A stretch of DNA of 36,666 nt from an uncultured Spirochaetales bacterium. GTDB taxonomy: Bacteria; Spirochaetota; Spirochaetia; DTKZ01. The notes beneath the pieces are model-generated. The model was not told where the DNA came from. It was given only the letters and a program-made list of their open reading frames with translations, and ran no database searches. Where the stretch lies: positions 1-36,666 of the forward strand of contig CALKLC010000042.1 of NCBI GenBank assembly GCA_937991975.1, given 5' to 3'. Below are positions 19,230-28,487 of the stretch, piece by piece. Position 1 is the first letter of the stretch; the number at the start of each line of letters is the position of its first letter. The position numbers and the translations under genes were made by a program.

Positions 19230-19936
19230 GCATGCTGGAAGTACAGGACCTGGAGGTATCCTACGGAGCCATTCGGGCAGTGAAGGGGATCAGTTTTACC
19301 GTAGAAAAAGGGGAAATCGTAACCCTTATCGGTGCCAACGGCGCGGGAAAGAGTACCACCCTCAGGACAATTTCCGGCTTGTTGAAACCTCAGCGGGGGA
19401 AGATCCTGTATCAGGGACAGGATATCACCGAACTTCCTCCCCATAGGATCGTTGAGCTGGGGATCAACCATGTACCCGAGGGAAGGGGGATTTTTACCAA
19501 CCTTACCGTGTGGGAAAATCTCATGCTCGCTACATACACCCGAAAGGACCGTTCCAGGATACAGGAAGATTTTGAACAAGTATTCACGATCTTTCCCCGG
19601 CTGAAAGAGCGGAGCAGTCAATCTGCCGGCACCCTTTCGGGAGGGGAACAGCAGATGCTGTCTGTGGCACGTGCGCTGATGACAAAGGGAGAGGTGATGC
19701 TCCTCGACGAGCCCTCGATGGGGTTAGCCCCTGTTCTGGTAGATGAGATTTTCCGAATCCTCCGGGAAATCAACCGTCAGGGGAAGACGATTCTTCTGGT
19801 GGAACAGAACGCTTACCGGGCTTTAGAGATCGCTCATCGGGGGTACGTATTCGAGACGGGGAACATTGTATATGCGGGAACCGCTTCGGAACTCCAGAAC
19901 AACGAGGCAGTGAAGAAGGCGTACCTGGGAGGATAA
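19226..19936 (+). CDS. livF: Branched-chain amino-acid ABC transporter ATPase LivF-type
   Basis: TLIGANGAGKSTTLRTISGLLKP; LSGGEQQMLSVARALM; VPEGRGIFTNLTVWENL. Confidence 0.95.
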   Translation: MSMLEVQDLEVSYGAIRAVKGISFTVEKGEIVTLIGANGAGKSTTLRTISGLLKPQRGKILYQGQDITELPPHRIVELGINHVPEGRGIFTNLTVWENLMLATYTRKDRSRIQEDFEQVFTIFPRLKERSSQSAGTLSGGEQQMLSVARALMTKGEVMLLDEPSMGLAPVLVDEIFRILREINRQGKTILLVEQNAYRALEIAHRGYVFETGNIVYAGTASELQNNEAVKKAYLGG

Positions 19937-19989
19937 AAGAGGTTTGATTTTTTGCCTTTAAGGGACTACATTTTTAGAGGAGGAGTGTG

Positions 19990-20634
19990 ATGTTCATCAA
20001 ACATATCATGACGCACAATCCTATTACCGTAAGGCCAGATACCACTGTGACGGATGCCCAGTCCATCATGAGACGGGAAAAAATCCATCACCTCCCTGTG
20101 CTGGACAAGCATAACAAACTCGTCGGGATCGTAACCGAGAAGGATCTTCTGTACGCCAGCCCTTCTCCTGCCACTACATTGAGCGTGTTCGAAATGAGTG
20201 CCCTCTTATCGAAACTCCCCGTGAAGGAAGTGATGACGAAAGACGTGGTAGCCATCCAGGAAGATACTCTCATAGAGGATGCAGCCCACATGATGGCAGA
20301 CAACGATATCGGAGGGCTCCCCGTGCTGCGGGACGATGTGCTGGTTGGGATCGTAACGGAATCGGATATCTTTCGGTTGTTCATCGATCTGTTCGGGACA
20401 CGGAAAAAGGGGGTTCGGATTACTGCCCTGATGCCGGAAGTGCCAGGACAACTGGCAAAGATTACGGGAACTATTGCCGAAAAAGGGGGTAATATCATCT
20501 CTATCGGTACCTTTCCTGGAGAGGATGTCTCTACCGCTTACCTTCTCCTGAAGGTAGAAGGGATATCTCAGGATGAACTAAAAAGTTCTATCCTGCCTTT
20601 TGTGAAAGAATTGGTAGACGTTCGGGAAGTATAA
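19990..20634 (+). CDS. CBS-domain pair plus C-terminal ACT-like domain protein (AcuB-like architecture)
   Basis: Two CBS repeats (IMTHNPITVRPDTTVTDAQSIMRREKIHHLPVLD; VMTKDVVAIQEDTLIEDAAHMMADNDIGGLPVL) then VRITALMPEVPGQLAKITGTIAEKGGNIISIGTF (ACT). Confidence 0.88.
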   Translation: MFIKHIMTHNPITVRPDTTVTDAQSIMRREKIHHLPVLDKHNKLVGIVTEKDLLYASPSPATTLSVFEMSALLSKLPVKEVMTKDVVAIQEDTLIEDAAHMMADNDIGGLPVLRDDVLVGIVTESDIFRLFIDLFGTRKKGVRITALMPEVPGQLAKITGTIAEKGGNIISIGTFPGEDVSTAYLLLKVEGISQDELKSSILPFVKELVDVREV

Positions 20635-20731
20635 CATCTCTATAGCCTTTCTCTGAACTATACCCACCGAACCATAAATTATTTTATTATTAAAAAAGTA
20701 GTGATAAATTCAACCATAGAAGGTGGGTGGT

Positions 20732-22426
20732 ATGTCTAGATGGGTCGACAATGTTCTGGGCATCAAGGTAAACGGTGTACGGGTGGTTCCCCTTACCGTA
20801 AAAATCCTCTCTCTATTTACCATTTTTCTTCTCCTATCAAATTTTATTACTAACTACATCAACCTCATGTTGAACCGTGGGGAGCTGGTACGGTTGATGA
20901 ATGAGCTCCTTGTAAAGGATCTGAAGGATAACTATATCTTTGCCACCAATCAGTACGATATCTACTTCTTCAATCAGGATCTTGCGGGCGCGCTTTCTGC
21001 CATAGAGAAGAACGCAGAAAAGGAATTAAAGGGAGAAAAATCCCTCTATCTGGGGGTGAAGGCAACGGGTGAAATTGCTGTCATGGCTTCGAGGCAGCCT
21101 GGATGGAAAGAGTTCCCGGATAACGCTGTACTACAGGACTTGATCAAAAGTAAAGATACCCACATCACCGAAGGAACGATAAGCTTTCGGTATCAAGGCG
21201 AGGAGTATTTTGGGGTGTACAAGTATAACCCTAAATGGGACCTGTACCTCATCCGCGCGGAGGAGCTGAACGAGTTTGCTGCAGAATCCCGCAGGATCTT
21301 CTGGAACATCGCAGGGCTGATCGTGGCCATTACCCTGATCTGTGTGCTGGTAGGAATCTTTCTTCTCCGGTTCATCCTGCGGTTCGTGGGTCTTTTTACC
21401 AGAGAGATCATGGCGATGCAGAAAGAGCAGAAAATCTCCCTCCTGAACCTGGAAGGAGCTCCCAACGATGATATCTCCTTCCTTGGCGTGGCCTTCAATT
21501 CCCTATCCAACACGATCGATAATTTACTCACGATTTTCAAGAAGTTCGTTGCCCGGGATACGGCTCAGCGAGCGTACAGGGAACGGGAAATCCGACTGGA
21601 AGGGGCCAAGAAGGAGCTTGCCATCCTGTTCACCGACATCAAGGGATTCACCTTCATGACAGAGACGCTGGGAACGGATATCATCAAGCTCCTGAACCTT
21701 CACTACGATAAAGCCATTCGATATATCCACCAGCTGAACGGGGATATCGGATCCATCATTGGGGATGCCCTATTGGCGGTATTCGGGTTACTGGAGCAGG
21801 AACGTAAGAGCCTCCAGGCCGTGCAGGCGGCTTATAAGATCCAGGAAGTGGCCTCCACCCTACGTCAGGAAATGACCAAACGGAGGGAGGAAATTGTGAA
21901 GCGGAGGGGAGCTCTTACCGAAGCGGAGGAACGGATATACAGGGCAGTTCTTCTGGAAGTGGGAGTGGGGATCGATGGGGGAGAGGTCTTCTACGGCACT
22001 ATTGGATCGTACGAACGGATGGTGAATACGGTGATTGGGGACAACGTGAACTCTGCGTCCCGGCTGGAAGGGCTGACCCGGATCTACAAAGTGCCTGTGA
22101 TCGTCTCGGACTACATCCGGGATGAGGTGGATTCTGCCACGAACCAGTACGTGTTCGTTGAACTGGACCAGGTACAGGTAAAGGGTAAAACGATCGGGAA
22201 AAAGATCTACTGGCCCATCGAGAGGGGACTGATCGATGAGGAGTTCCAGAAAGATCTCGATACATTCCGGCTCGGACTGGAAGCTTACTATCAGGGTGAG
22301 TGGGCAGAGGCAAACCAATACTTTACCCGTTGTGCCCTCCCACTCGCAGAAGTCTTTCGAGACAGGACCGGTTCCTACCCGTGTCCAAAGGATTGGAATG
22401 GTATATGGACGATGAAAGAAAAATAG
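20732..22426 (+). CDS. Membrane-anchored class III adenylate/guanylate cyclase-like protein with extracytoplasmic sensor and HAMP-like region
   Basis: Two TM segments flanking a ~160-aa extracytoplasmic region; ELAILFTDIKGFTFMTETLG, GSIIGDALLAVFG, VGIDGGEVFYGTIGSYERMVNTVIGDNVNSASRLEGL. ATG at 20732 follows GGTGGGTGG. Confidence 0.9.
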   Translation: MSRWVDNVLGIKVNGVRVVPLTVKILSLFTIFLLLSNFITNYINLMLNRGELVRLMNELLVKDLKDNYIFATNQYDIYFFNQDLAGALSAIEKNAEKELKGEKSLYLGVKATGEIAVMASRQPGWKEFPDNAVLQDLIKSKDTHITEGTISFRYQGEEYFGVYKYNPKWDLYLIRAEELNEFAAESRRIFWNIAGLIVAITLICVLVGIFLLRFILRFVGLFTREIMAMQKEQKISLLNLEGAPNDDISFLGVAFNSLSNTIDNLLTIFKKFVARDTAQRAYREREIRLEGAKKELAILFTDIKGFTFMTETLGTDIIKLLNLHYDKAIRYIHQLNGDIGSIIGDALLAVFGLLEQERKSLQAVQAAYKIQEVASTLRQEMTKRREEIVKRRGALTEAEERIYRAVLLEVGVGIDGGEVFYGTIGSYERMVNTVIGDNVNSASRLEGLTRIYKVPVIVSDYIRDEVDSATNQYVFVELDQVQVKGKTIGKKIYWPIERGLIDEEFQKDLDTFRLGLEAYYQGEWAEANQYFTRCALPLAEVFRDRTGSYPCPKDWNGIWTMKEK

Positions 22427-23892
22427 AAGGGCCGAACAGTGACGTTCCTGAATTGGTAGAAAAGAGCAAAGCCCTCTTTCTCCAGGAACTGGCCAGTGAG
22501 TTTAGACAAAGGCAGGCTCAGTACAACCTGGAAACCGAGTTTGCCAAAACGAAACAGAACCGGAGTCTCCTGGTTCCCCTTGTCGTAGCCGGAATTGTTC
22601 TATTTTTTCTTGCGGGAGCGGTTGGGGTCACCCTCTATATCGAAAAGAAAAGCAGGGAAGTGCAGGTGGGTACCCAGGCTTTCGAATCGGTAAACCTTCG
22701 GGAAGTACTGGATACGGCCAAACGATTGGAACAGGACCTTTCGAAAGCGAAGAAGGATCTGGAAGACCTGAAGGATAGCCAGAGGGCGGAAATTGAGCAG
22801 GCCCGCCTGGGGTTTCAACGGGAATCCGAACTCATAAGGACTTCTGCAGAACTAACTGAGGCAGTCAGGACAGAACGCATGCAGGCTGCTCAGACCAGGC
22901 TGAATCGTCAACTCAATGGAATACAGGCTTCCTATGCTCCCCGCATAGCAGCCAAAGAAAAAGAAATCGAGGGAATACAGAAACAGATAGAATCCTACGA
23001 TGCCCGTCAGGTACAAAAAGCGAGGGAGCAGGAGGAGATCCTCAATAACCAGCGCCGGCTCCATGAAATGGAAATGGAACGGGTTCTCAAGGCCCATGCG
23101 AATGAGCTGAGAGAACTGAACCAGCGGTACACACGGGAAATAGAAGGGTTGAAGAAGCATCAGCAGGATCTTATCGCAGTTCTCAGGGCAAACCATGCAA
23201 GGGAAATAGCGAGCCTAATCCTCAAGTACAACCCTAACACAGTGAGTGATCCGGTCGCTCCTCTCCTTTCAGCTCCCATCGATCCTGAAGTTCTCCAGGC
23301 ACGACTCCCCCGATTCAATAGTTCCTTACTCACTTCGGAAGGGCTTCTCGATGTAGGGGCTCTAACTCAGCTCTCTCAGAAACTCTCTGAGCTGAATCGG
23401 GTAGTGGGAGAGTTGAAGAAAATTCCCTTCGAGAATACGGTTCCCTCCATTCTTGCCCAGATCGAAGCTCGGCAAAAGGAGGTAGCCCTCCTCTACGAAC
23501 GGATCATCGAAGCTTTCAACAGAGGGATCCAGCAGAAAAATGCAGCCCTCCGCTCCCAGGAAGAAACGATTCGCGGCCTGAACCGGCAACTGGCAGAGCA
23601 GAACCGGATGCTGGAACGTTACATGTATGCGATTGAGCAACTGATGCTCCACAATCGAGAACAGGGGTATGTGCTGGATTCGAGGGAGCCGAAGAATCTC
23701 CTGGTAGTGGTGGGTAAACTCCGGGTGATAAATCCGGGTTCAGTGGCAAGGGTGTTCCGCAGGGATGATGAATACATCGGGAAGATCCGGTACGAGGGGG
23801 AAGCGGGAAAAGCATCCTGGGTCATCCTGGAGTTGAAGGATCCTCAGAATCCGATTCTACCCTTTGATAAAGTTTTGGTAGAAGAGCAGTAG
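22405..23892 (+). CDS. Single-pass membrane protein with long coiled coil and small C-terminal domain
   Basis: TM (SLLVPLVVAGIVLFFLAGAVGVTLYI) followed by ~300 aa of Glu/Gln/Lys/Arg-rich heptad-like sequence; ATG at 22405 overlaps the cyclase ORF by 22 nt. Confidence 0.75.
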   Translation: MDDERKIEGPNSDVPELVEKSKALFLQELASEFRQRQAQYNLETEFAKTKQNRSLLVPLVVAGIVLFFLAGAVGVTLYIEKKSREVQVGTQAFESVNLREVLDTAKRLEQDLSKAKKDLEDLKDSQRAEIEQARLGFQRESELIRTSAELTEAVRTERMQAAQTRLNRQLNGIQASYAPRIAAKEKEIEGIQKQIESYDARQVQKAREQEEILNNQRRLHEMEMERVLKAHANELRELNQRYTREIEGLKKHQQDLIAVLRANHAREIASLILKYNPNTVSDPVAPLLSAPIDPEVLQARLPRFNSSLLTSEGLLDVGALTQLSQKLSELNRVVGELKKIPFENTVPSILAQIEARQKEVALLYERIIEAFNRGIQQKNAALRSQEETIRGLNRQLAEQNRMLERYMYAIEQLMLHNREQGYVLDSREPKNLLVVVGKLRVINPGSVARVFRRDDEYIGKIRYEGEAGKASWVILELKDPQNPILPFDKVLVEEQ

Positions 23893-23903
23893 GAGAAACC
23901 GAT

Positions 23904-24857
23904 ATGAAAAAGATCGTATGGAGTCTGATTCTTTTTATAGGGATAATCGCCTCCCTCAGTTCCCAGGACTATGCATCTTTCGGGCTGGAGTTCAGGTCCC
24001 AATCGAAAGAGGGGCCGTATACGGTGTATCAGTTCAGGGCGCCAGGGAATATCGATCTCAGTGTGTCCTTTAAAGGAGCGGAACTCCGGGAAACCGATCG
24101 AGAACGGTTACAGGGGATCCTCTCTATCTACAAGACATTCAAGGTTCTCCTTCCTTCTTCCGTGCGGGTCATATTCACTGATGAAAGGGCCGAAATCCTG
24201 GTTGTTCCACGTTCTTTTCAATACAAAGATCGGGATCTATCCATCTACATGCCTTCGGGGATCCAGTTCTTCTACACTGACTTTCTCGAGTTCGATTTTC
24301 GGATCGTTGTCCAGAATCTGTTCCTCCGTATCAAAGGGCAATTCTTCAAGGAGGAAGAGTTTGCGGAAAAAATTCTTGCGGCAGTACTGAATCCCTACGC
24401 GTACATCCAATCCCAGGATCCTGAATATATCCTGAAACGCTTCCAGGACATCGAAGGGCGAATGGACAGATTGCTCCATGAGGGGGAAAAGATCAGTACA
24501 CGGCTGGGAGAAGATGTGCAGGAAATACGAGCTCTTGTAGGTTCTCTGAAACAGGAAGTGCAACAGGGTTTTCAGAAGGCCCTTCAAAACCAGCAAAGCC
24601 TTGAGAAACGAGTTTCCGACCTTTCCGAAGAGTTCCAACTCCTTAGGTATGCCCTTTTGGTCTTGAACAATCGCGGATTTTTCGGTACCATACGCCTACC
24701 TTCCGAAACAGGAATCAGCCGGCTCGTCGAGTTAAAGAAGCAGCAACCGAAGTTGACGATGGATGAAGCCCGTGTAAAGTTGAAAGCGGAAGGAATAGAA
24801 ATGACGAGCAAGGAAGTGTTTCTGGTATTCAGTGTGTATTTCAACGAATTTCAATAA
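23904..24857 (+). CDS. Hypothetical exported protein with C-terminal coiled coil
   Basis: Signal peptide [21 protein letters not shown]; 11-nt gap to previous gene; predicted helical segment [50 protein letters not shown]. Confidence 0.7.
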   Translation: MKKIVWSLILFIGIIASLSSQDYASFGLEFRSQSKEGPYTVYQFRAPGNIDLSVSFKGAELRETDRERLQGILSIYKTFKVLLPSSVRVIFTDERAEILVVPRSFQYKDRDLSIYMPSGIQFFYTDFLEFDFRIVVQNLFLRIKGQFFKEEEFAEKILAAVLNPYAYIQSQDPEYILKRFQDIEGRMDRLLHEGEKISTRLGEDVQEIRALVGSLKQEVQQGFQKALQNQQSLEKRVSDLSEEFQLLRYALLVLNNRGFFGTIRLPSETGISRLVELKKQQPKLTMDEARVKLKAEGIEMTSKEVFLVFSVYFNEFQ

Positions 24858-24916
24858 AAAACATAGATTGCAATCCAAAAAGCAGTCGATTTCTTTCTCG
24901 AGAGGATAAAATACGT

Positions 24917-27001
24917 ATGATGGACATCTCTAAAATGCGGAACATTGGGATCAGTGCCCATATCGATTCCGGCAAGACCACGCTTACGGAACGGATCCTG
25001 TACTACTGCGATAAGATCCACATGATCCATGAAGTCAAGGGGAAAGATGGACATGGGGCCACGATGGACTACATGGAATTGGAGCGGGAAAGGGGAATCA
25101 CGATCACATCCGCTTCCACCAACGTTACCTGGAAAGAGCATACGATCAATATCATCGATACCCCAGGCCATGTGGATTTCACCATCGAAGTAGAACGATC
25201 CCTCCGGGTTCTGGATGGGGCTATTCTCGTGCTTTGCTCGGTGGGTGGGGTACAGTCCCAGTCGATCACAGTGGATAGACAGCTCCGAAGGTACAACGTG
25301 CCTTTCATCGCGTTCGTCAATAAGCTGGACCGTACGGGTGCAAATCCTTACAAGGTGAAGGAGCAGATCCGGGACAAACTGGGACACAACGCGGTACTGG
25401 TACAGATTCCCATCGGATTGGAGGACAAATTCCAGGGGGTGGTGGATCTCATCCAGATGAAGGCACTGTATTTCGAAGGGCCTAACGGTGACGAAGTGGT
25501 AGAACGGGAAATCCCGGCCGAGCTGCAGATGGAAGCAGAAAAACGAAGGGAAGAGCTGATCGATGCTGCGTCGTTATTTTCCGATGAACTGGCCGAAGCT
25601 TTTCTCGAAGGGGCGGAAACAGAAGCCCAGATTTATCAAGCTATCCGCAAAGGGGTTTTATCCAGAAAAGTGATCCCCGTATTCATGGGCTCTGCTTACA
25701 AGAACAAAGGAGTGCAACCCTTACTGGATGGAGTGATCCATTATCTCCCAAATCCTTCTGAAGTAAAGAATACCGCTTTAGACCTGCATGATGGGGAAAA
25801 AGAGGTGGAATTGAAAGCCGATCCCAAGGAACCTGCCGTAGCATTGGCTTTCAAGCTGGAAGAAGGGCAGTATGGGCAGTTGACTTACATCAGGATCTAC
25901 CAGGGCATGATCCGCAAGGGGGACGAGCTGTACAACCCTCGTTTGCGGAGGAAGTTCAAGGTAGGAAGGCTGATTCGGATGCATGCCCATGAGATGGAAG
26001 ATATTACTGAGGCGGTGTGCGGAGATATCGTTGCGTTGTTCGGGATCGATTGTGCTTCGGGGGATACCTTCTGCCATCCAAGTATCAACTACTCGATGAC
26101 CTCGATGTATGTGCCTGCCCCTGTGATTTCGCTGGCCGTGTTCCCGAAGGACAAAACCTCGGCCGATCAGATGGCGAAGGCTTTGGGCCGGTTCACTAAA
26201 GAGGACCCTACCTTCCGTACCTATGTGGATCCGGAATCCAACCAGACCATTATTCAAGGGATGGGAGAGCTCCACCTGGATGTGTACATCGAACGCATGA
26301 AACGGGAGTATCGGGCAGAAGTGGAAACCGGCATGCCTCAGGTAGCCTACCGGGAGACTATTACCCAGAGAGCCGATTTCGATTATACCCACAAAAAGCA
26401 AACAGGAGGAGCCGGACAGTTTGGCAGGGTGGCGGGATACATGGAACCCTGTGAAGAGAAGGAGTACGAGTTCGTCAATATGATCAAAGGGGGTGTGATC
26501 CCCAACGAGTTCATCCCCTCCTGCGATAAGGGGTTCCAGGCTGCCCGGATGAAGGGTACGTTGATTGGATTCCCTGTGGTGAATATCCGCTGTGTTATCA
26601 ATGATGGGAGCACCCACCCGGTAGATTCCTCTGATATCGCCTTCCAGCAGGCTGCCATCGGGGCCTTTCGTCAGGCATACGAAAAGGCCAAACCAGTGAT
26701 ACTCGAACCCATCATGAAGGTGACAGTGGAAGGCCCCTCCGAGTTCCAGGGAAACATCTTCGGAAGCCTGAACCAGAGAAGGGGTATCATCGTAAGTTCC
26801 ACAGAGGAGAACAACTTCTGTCGCATCGAAGCTGAGGTCCCCTTGAGTGAAATGTTCGGATATTCCACGGTTCTGCGATCGCTGACGCAGGGTAAAGCAG
26901 AATTTTCGATGGAATTTCTCAAGTACGGTCGTGTGCCACATGCGATCGCAGAAGAGTTAAAGAAAGCCTATCAAGAAAAACGACGAAAGGAACAGAAATA
27001 A
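24917..27001 (+). CDS. fusA: Translation elongation factor G (spd/mitochondrial EF-G1-like type)
   Basis: [54 protein letters not shown]; full five-domain length (694 aa). Confidence 0.95.
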   Translation: MMDISKMRNIGISAHIDSGKTTLTERILYYCDKIHMIHEVKGKDGHGATMDYMELERERGITITSASTNVTWKEHTINIIDTPGHVDFTIEVERSLRVLDGAILVLCSVGGVQSQSITVDRQLRRYNVPFIAFVNKLDRTGANPYKVKEQIRDKLGHNAVLVQIPIGLEDKFQGVVDLIQMKALYFEGPNGDEVVEREIPAELQMEAEKRREELIDAASLFSDELAEAFLEGAETEAQIYQAIRKGVLSRKVIPVFMGSAYKNKGVQPLLDGVIHYLPNPSEVKNTALDLHDGEKEVELKADPKEPAVALAFKLEEGQYGQLTYIRIYQGMIRKGDELYNPRLRRKFKVGRLIRMHAHEMEDITEAVCGDIVALFGIDCASGDTFCHPSINYSMTSMYVPAPVISLAVFPKDKTSADQMAKALGRFTKEDPTFRTYVDPESNQTIIQGMGELHLDVYIERMKREYRAEVETGMPQVAYRETITQRADFDYTHKKQTGGAGQFGRVAGYMEPCEEKEYEFVNMIKGGVIPNEFIPSCDKGFQAARMKGTLIGFPVVNIRCVINDGSTHPVDSSDIAFQQAAIGAFRQAYEKAKPVILEPIMKVTVEGPSEFQGNIFGSLNQRRGIIVSSTEENNFCRIEAEVPLSEMFGYSTVLRSLTQGKAEFSMEFLKYGRVPHAIAEELKKAYQEKRRKEQK

Positions 27002-27043
27002 TCATTTATCCATGATACAATACAGGAAAAGTGAGGGGATAGA

Positions 27044-27748
27044 ATGGTAAGGAAAGAACTGATTCGACGCAGCCCTTTGCGGGCCCTCGAAAAATCCTTG
27101 AAGGAACCTTTACAGAAGGGAGAAATAGCCATCGTGGCCTCTCCCAAGGGAATCGGGAAAACCGGATGTCTGGTGCATATTGCCACTGACAGTCTGTTGC
27201 AGAACAAACAGGTTATCCATGTGTCCTTTTCCACCCGGACCGACCATATCATCAGCTGGTACGAAGACATCTTCAAGGAAGTAGCCCGTAAGCTGAATGC
27301 AGCGATGGAGGTACATGACGAAATCATCCGGCATCGGGTGATCATGAGCTTCAACCAGGAGGGGATAAAAACACAGCAGATCCTCCGAAGCCTTACAGCA
27401 ATGATTCGGGATGGAAACTTCGCTGCAAATCTGATCATGGTGGATGGGTATAATTTCTATCTGGCTACTCCAGAGGATCTTCGATTGATCAAAGAGTTTG
27501 CCAAAGAAGTGGGGGTCTCCATCTGGTTCAGCGCTACGGTGAAACCGGAAAACGAAAAGATCTGGAACCGGGATGTCCCACCTTCCTTGAAGCCCTTCGA
27601 AGAGCTGATCGATGTGCTTATCACCCTGGGCGAAGCAGAAGGGAACATTCTCATCCGTCTGGTAAAAGATCGGGACTCGTATCCCCGGAAAGATCTGAGC
27701 ATCCATCTGGATCCAAAAACCCTCATGATTGTAGAAGATAGATCGTAG
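27044..27748 (+). CDS. RecA/DnaB-like P-loop protein, possibly degenerate
   Basis: Walker-A-like ASPKGIGKTG, Walker-B-like LIMVDGY; DnaB/KaiC-like order of elements. Confidence 0.6.
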   Translation: MVRKELIRRSPLRALEKSLKEPLQKGEIAIVASPKGIGKTGCLVHIATDSLLQNKQVIHVSFSTRTDHIISWYEDIFKEVARKLNAAMEVHDEIIRHRVIMSFNQEGIKTQQILRSLTAMIRDGNFAANLIMVDGYNFYLATPEDLRLIKEFAKEVGVSIWFSATVKPENEKIWNRDVPPSLKPFEELIDVLITLGEAEGNILIRLVKDRDSYPRKDLSIHLDPKTLMIVEDRS

Positions 27749-27758
27749 AAGGAAAAAC

Positions 27759-28484
27759 ATGGAAAAATCGGAATTGTTTTCTCGCTGTGATCAGGTAGTT
27801 TCCCGCGAAGAACTGCTGAAGAAAATGAAAGGAACACCCGATTTCATACCAGAAGAGTACTATTGTAAGGGAATCGGACAGTACTGTATGGAGGAGGGGC
27901 TTTGCGTACAATTGGTAGCGAGGGCGCATTTCCCTACCCGTTTCGGGGAGTTCACCCTGTATGGATTCTACGATGGGAGGGAAGACAAGGAGCATACAGC
28001 AGTAGTTCGAGGGAATGTGGAGGGAAAGGAGGGCGTACCCCTTCGGGTGCACTCCCAGTGTCATACGGGCGACGTCCTGGGGTCTCTCCGGTGCGATTGC
28101 AGGGATCAGCTGGAAGCAGCCCTTCGGTATATCGGTGGTAGAGACACGGGGGTTCTCATTTACCTGATGCAGGAGGGCCGGGGGATTGGGTTGTTGAACA
28201 AGATCAAAGCCTACCAGTTGCAGGATCTCGGTCTGGATACGGTGGAAGCGAACCATTTTCTGGGATACCCTGGAGAAACTCGGGATTATCGGGTGGCCGC
28301 CAGGATTATTCAGCTTCTGGGGATACGCTCCATAGCCCTCCTGACCAACAATCCGGACAAGATCGAAAAGTTACAGAAGGAAGGTGTCCAGATCACCGAA
28401 CGGATTCCTCTGGTGATCCCCCCTACCCCACACGATGAACAGTATCTCGAGACAAAACGAAAAAAAATGGGACATCTCTTCTAA
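27759..28484 (+). CDS. ribA: GTP cyclohydrolase II, stand-alone
   Basis: RVHSQCHTGDVLGSLRCDCRDQLEAAL (Zn Cys), LMQEGRGIGLLNKIKAYQLQDLGLDTVEAN, TNNPDKIEKL. Confidence 0.92.
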   Translation: MEKSELFSRCDQVVSREELLKKMKGTPDFIPEEYYCKGIGQYCMEEGLCVQLVARAHFPTRFGEFTLYGFYDGREDKEHTAVVRGNVEGKEGVPLRVHSQCHTGDVLGSLRCDCRDQLEAALRYIGGRDTGVLIYLMQEGRGIGLLNKIKAYQLQDLGLDTVEANHFLGYPGETRDYRVAARIIQLLGIRSIALLTNNPDKIEKLQKEGVQITERIPLVIPPTPHDEQYLETKRKKMGHLF

Positions 28485-28487
28485 GGT

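Noticed and set aside
25778-26941. 387-aa minus-strand ORF
   Set aside because: Antisense shadow of the well-conserved EF-G gene; no domain signature.
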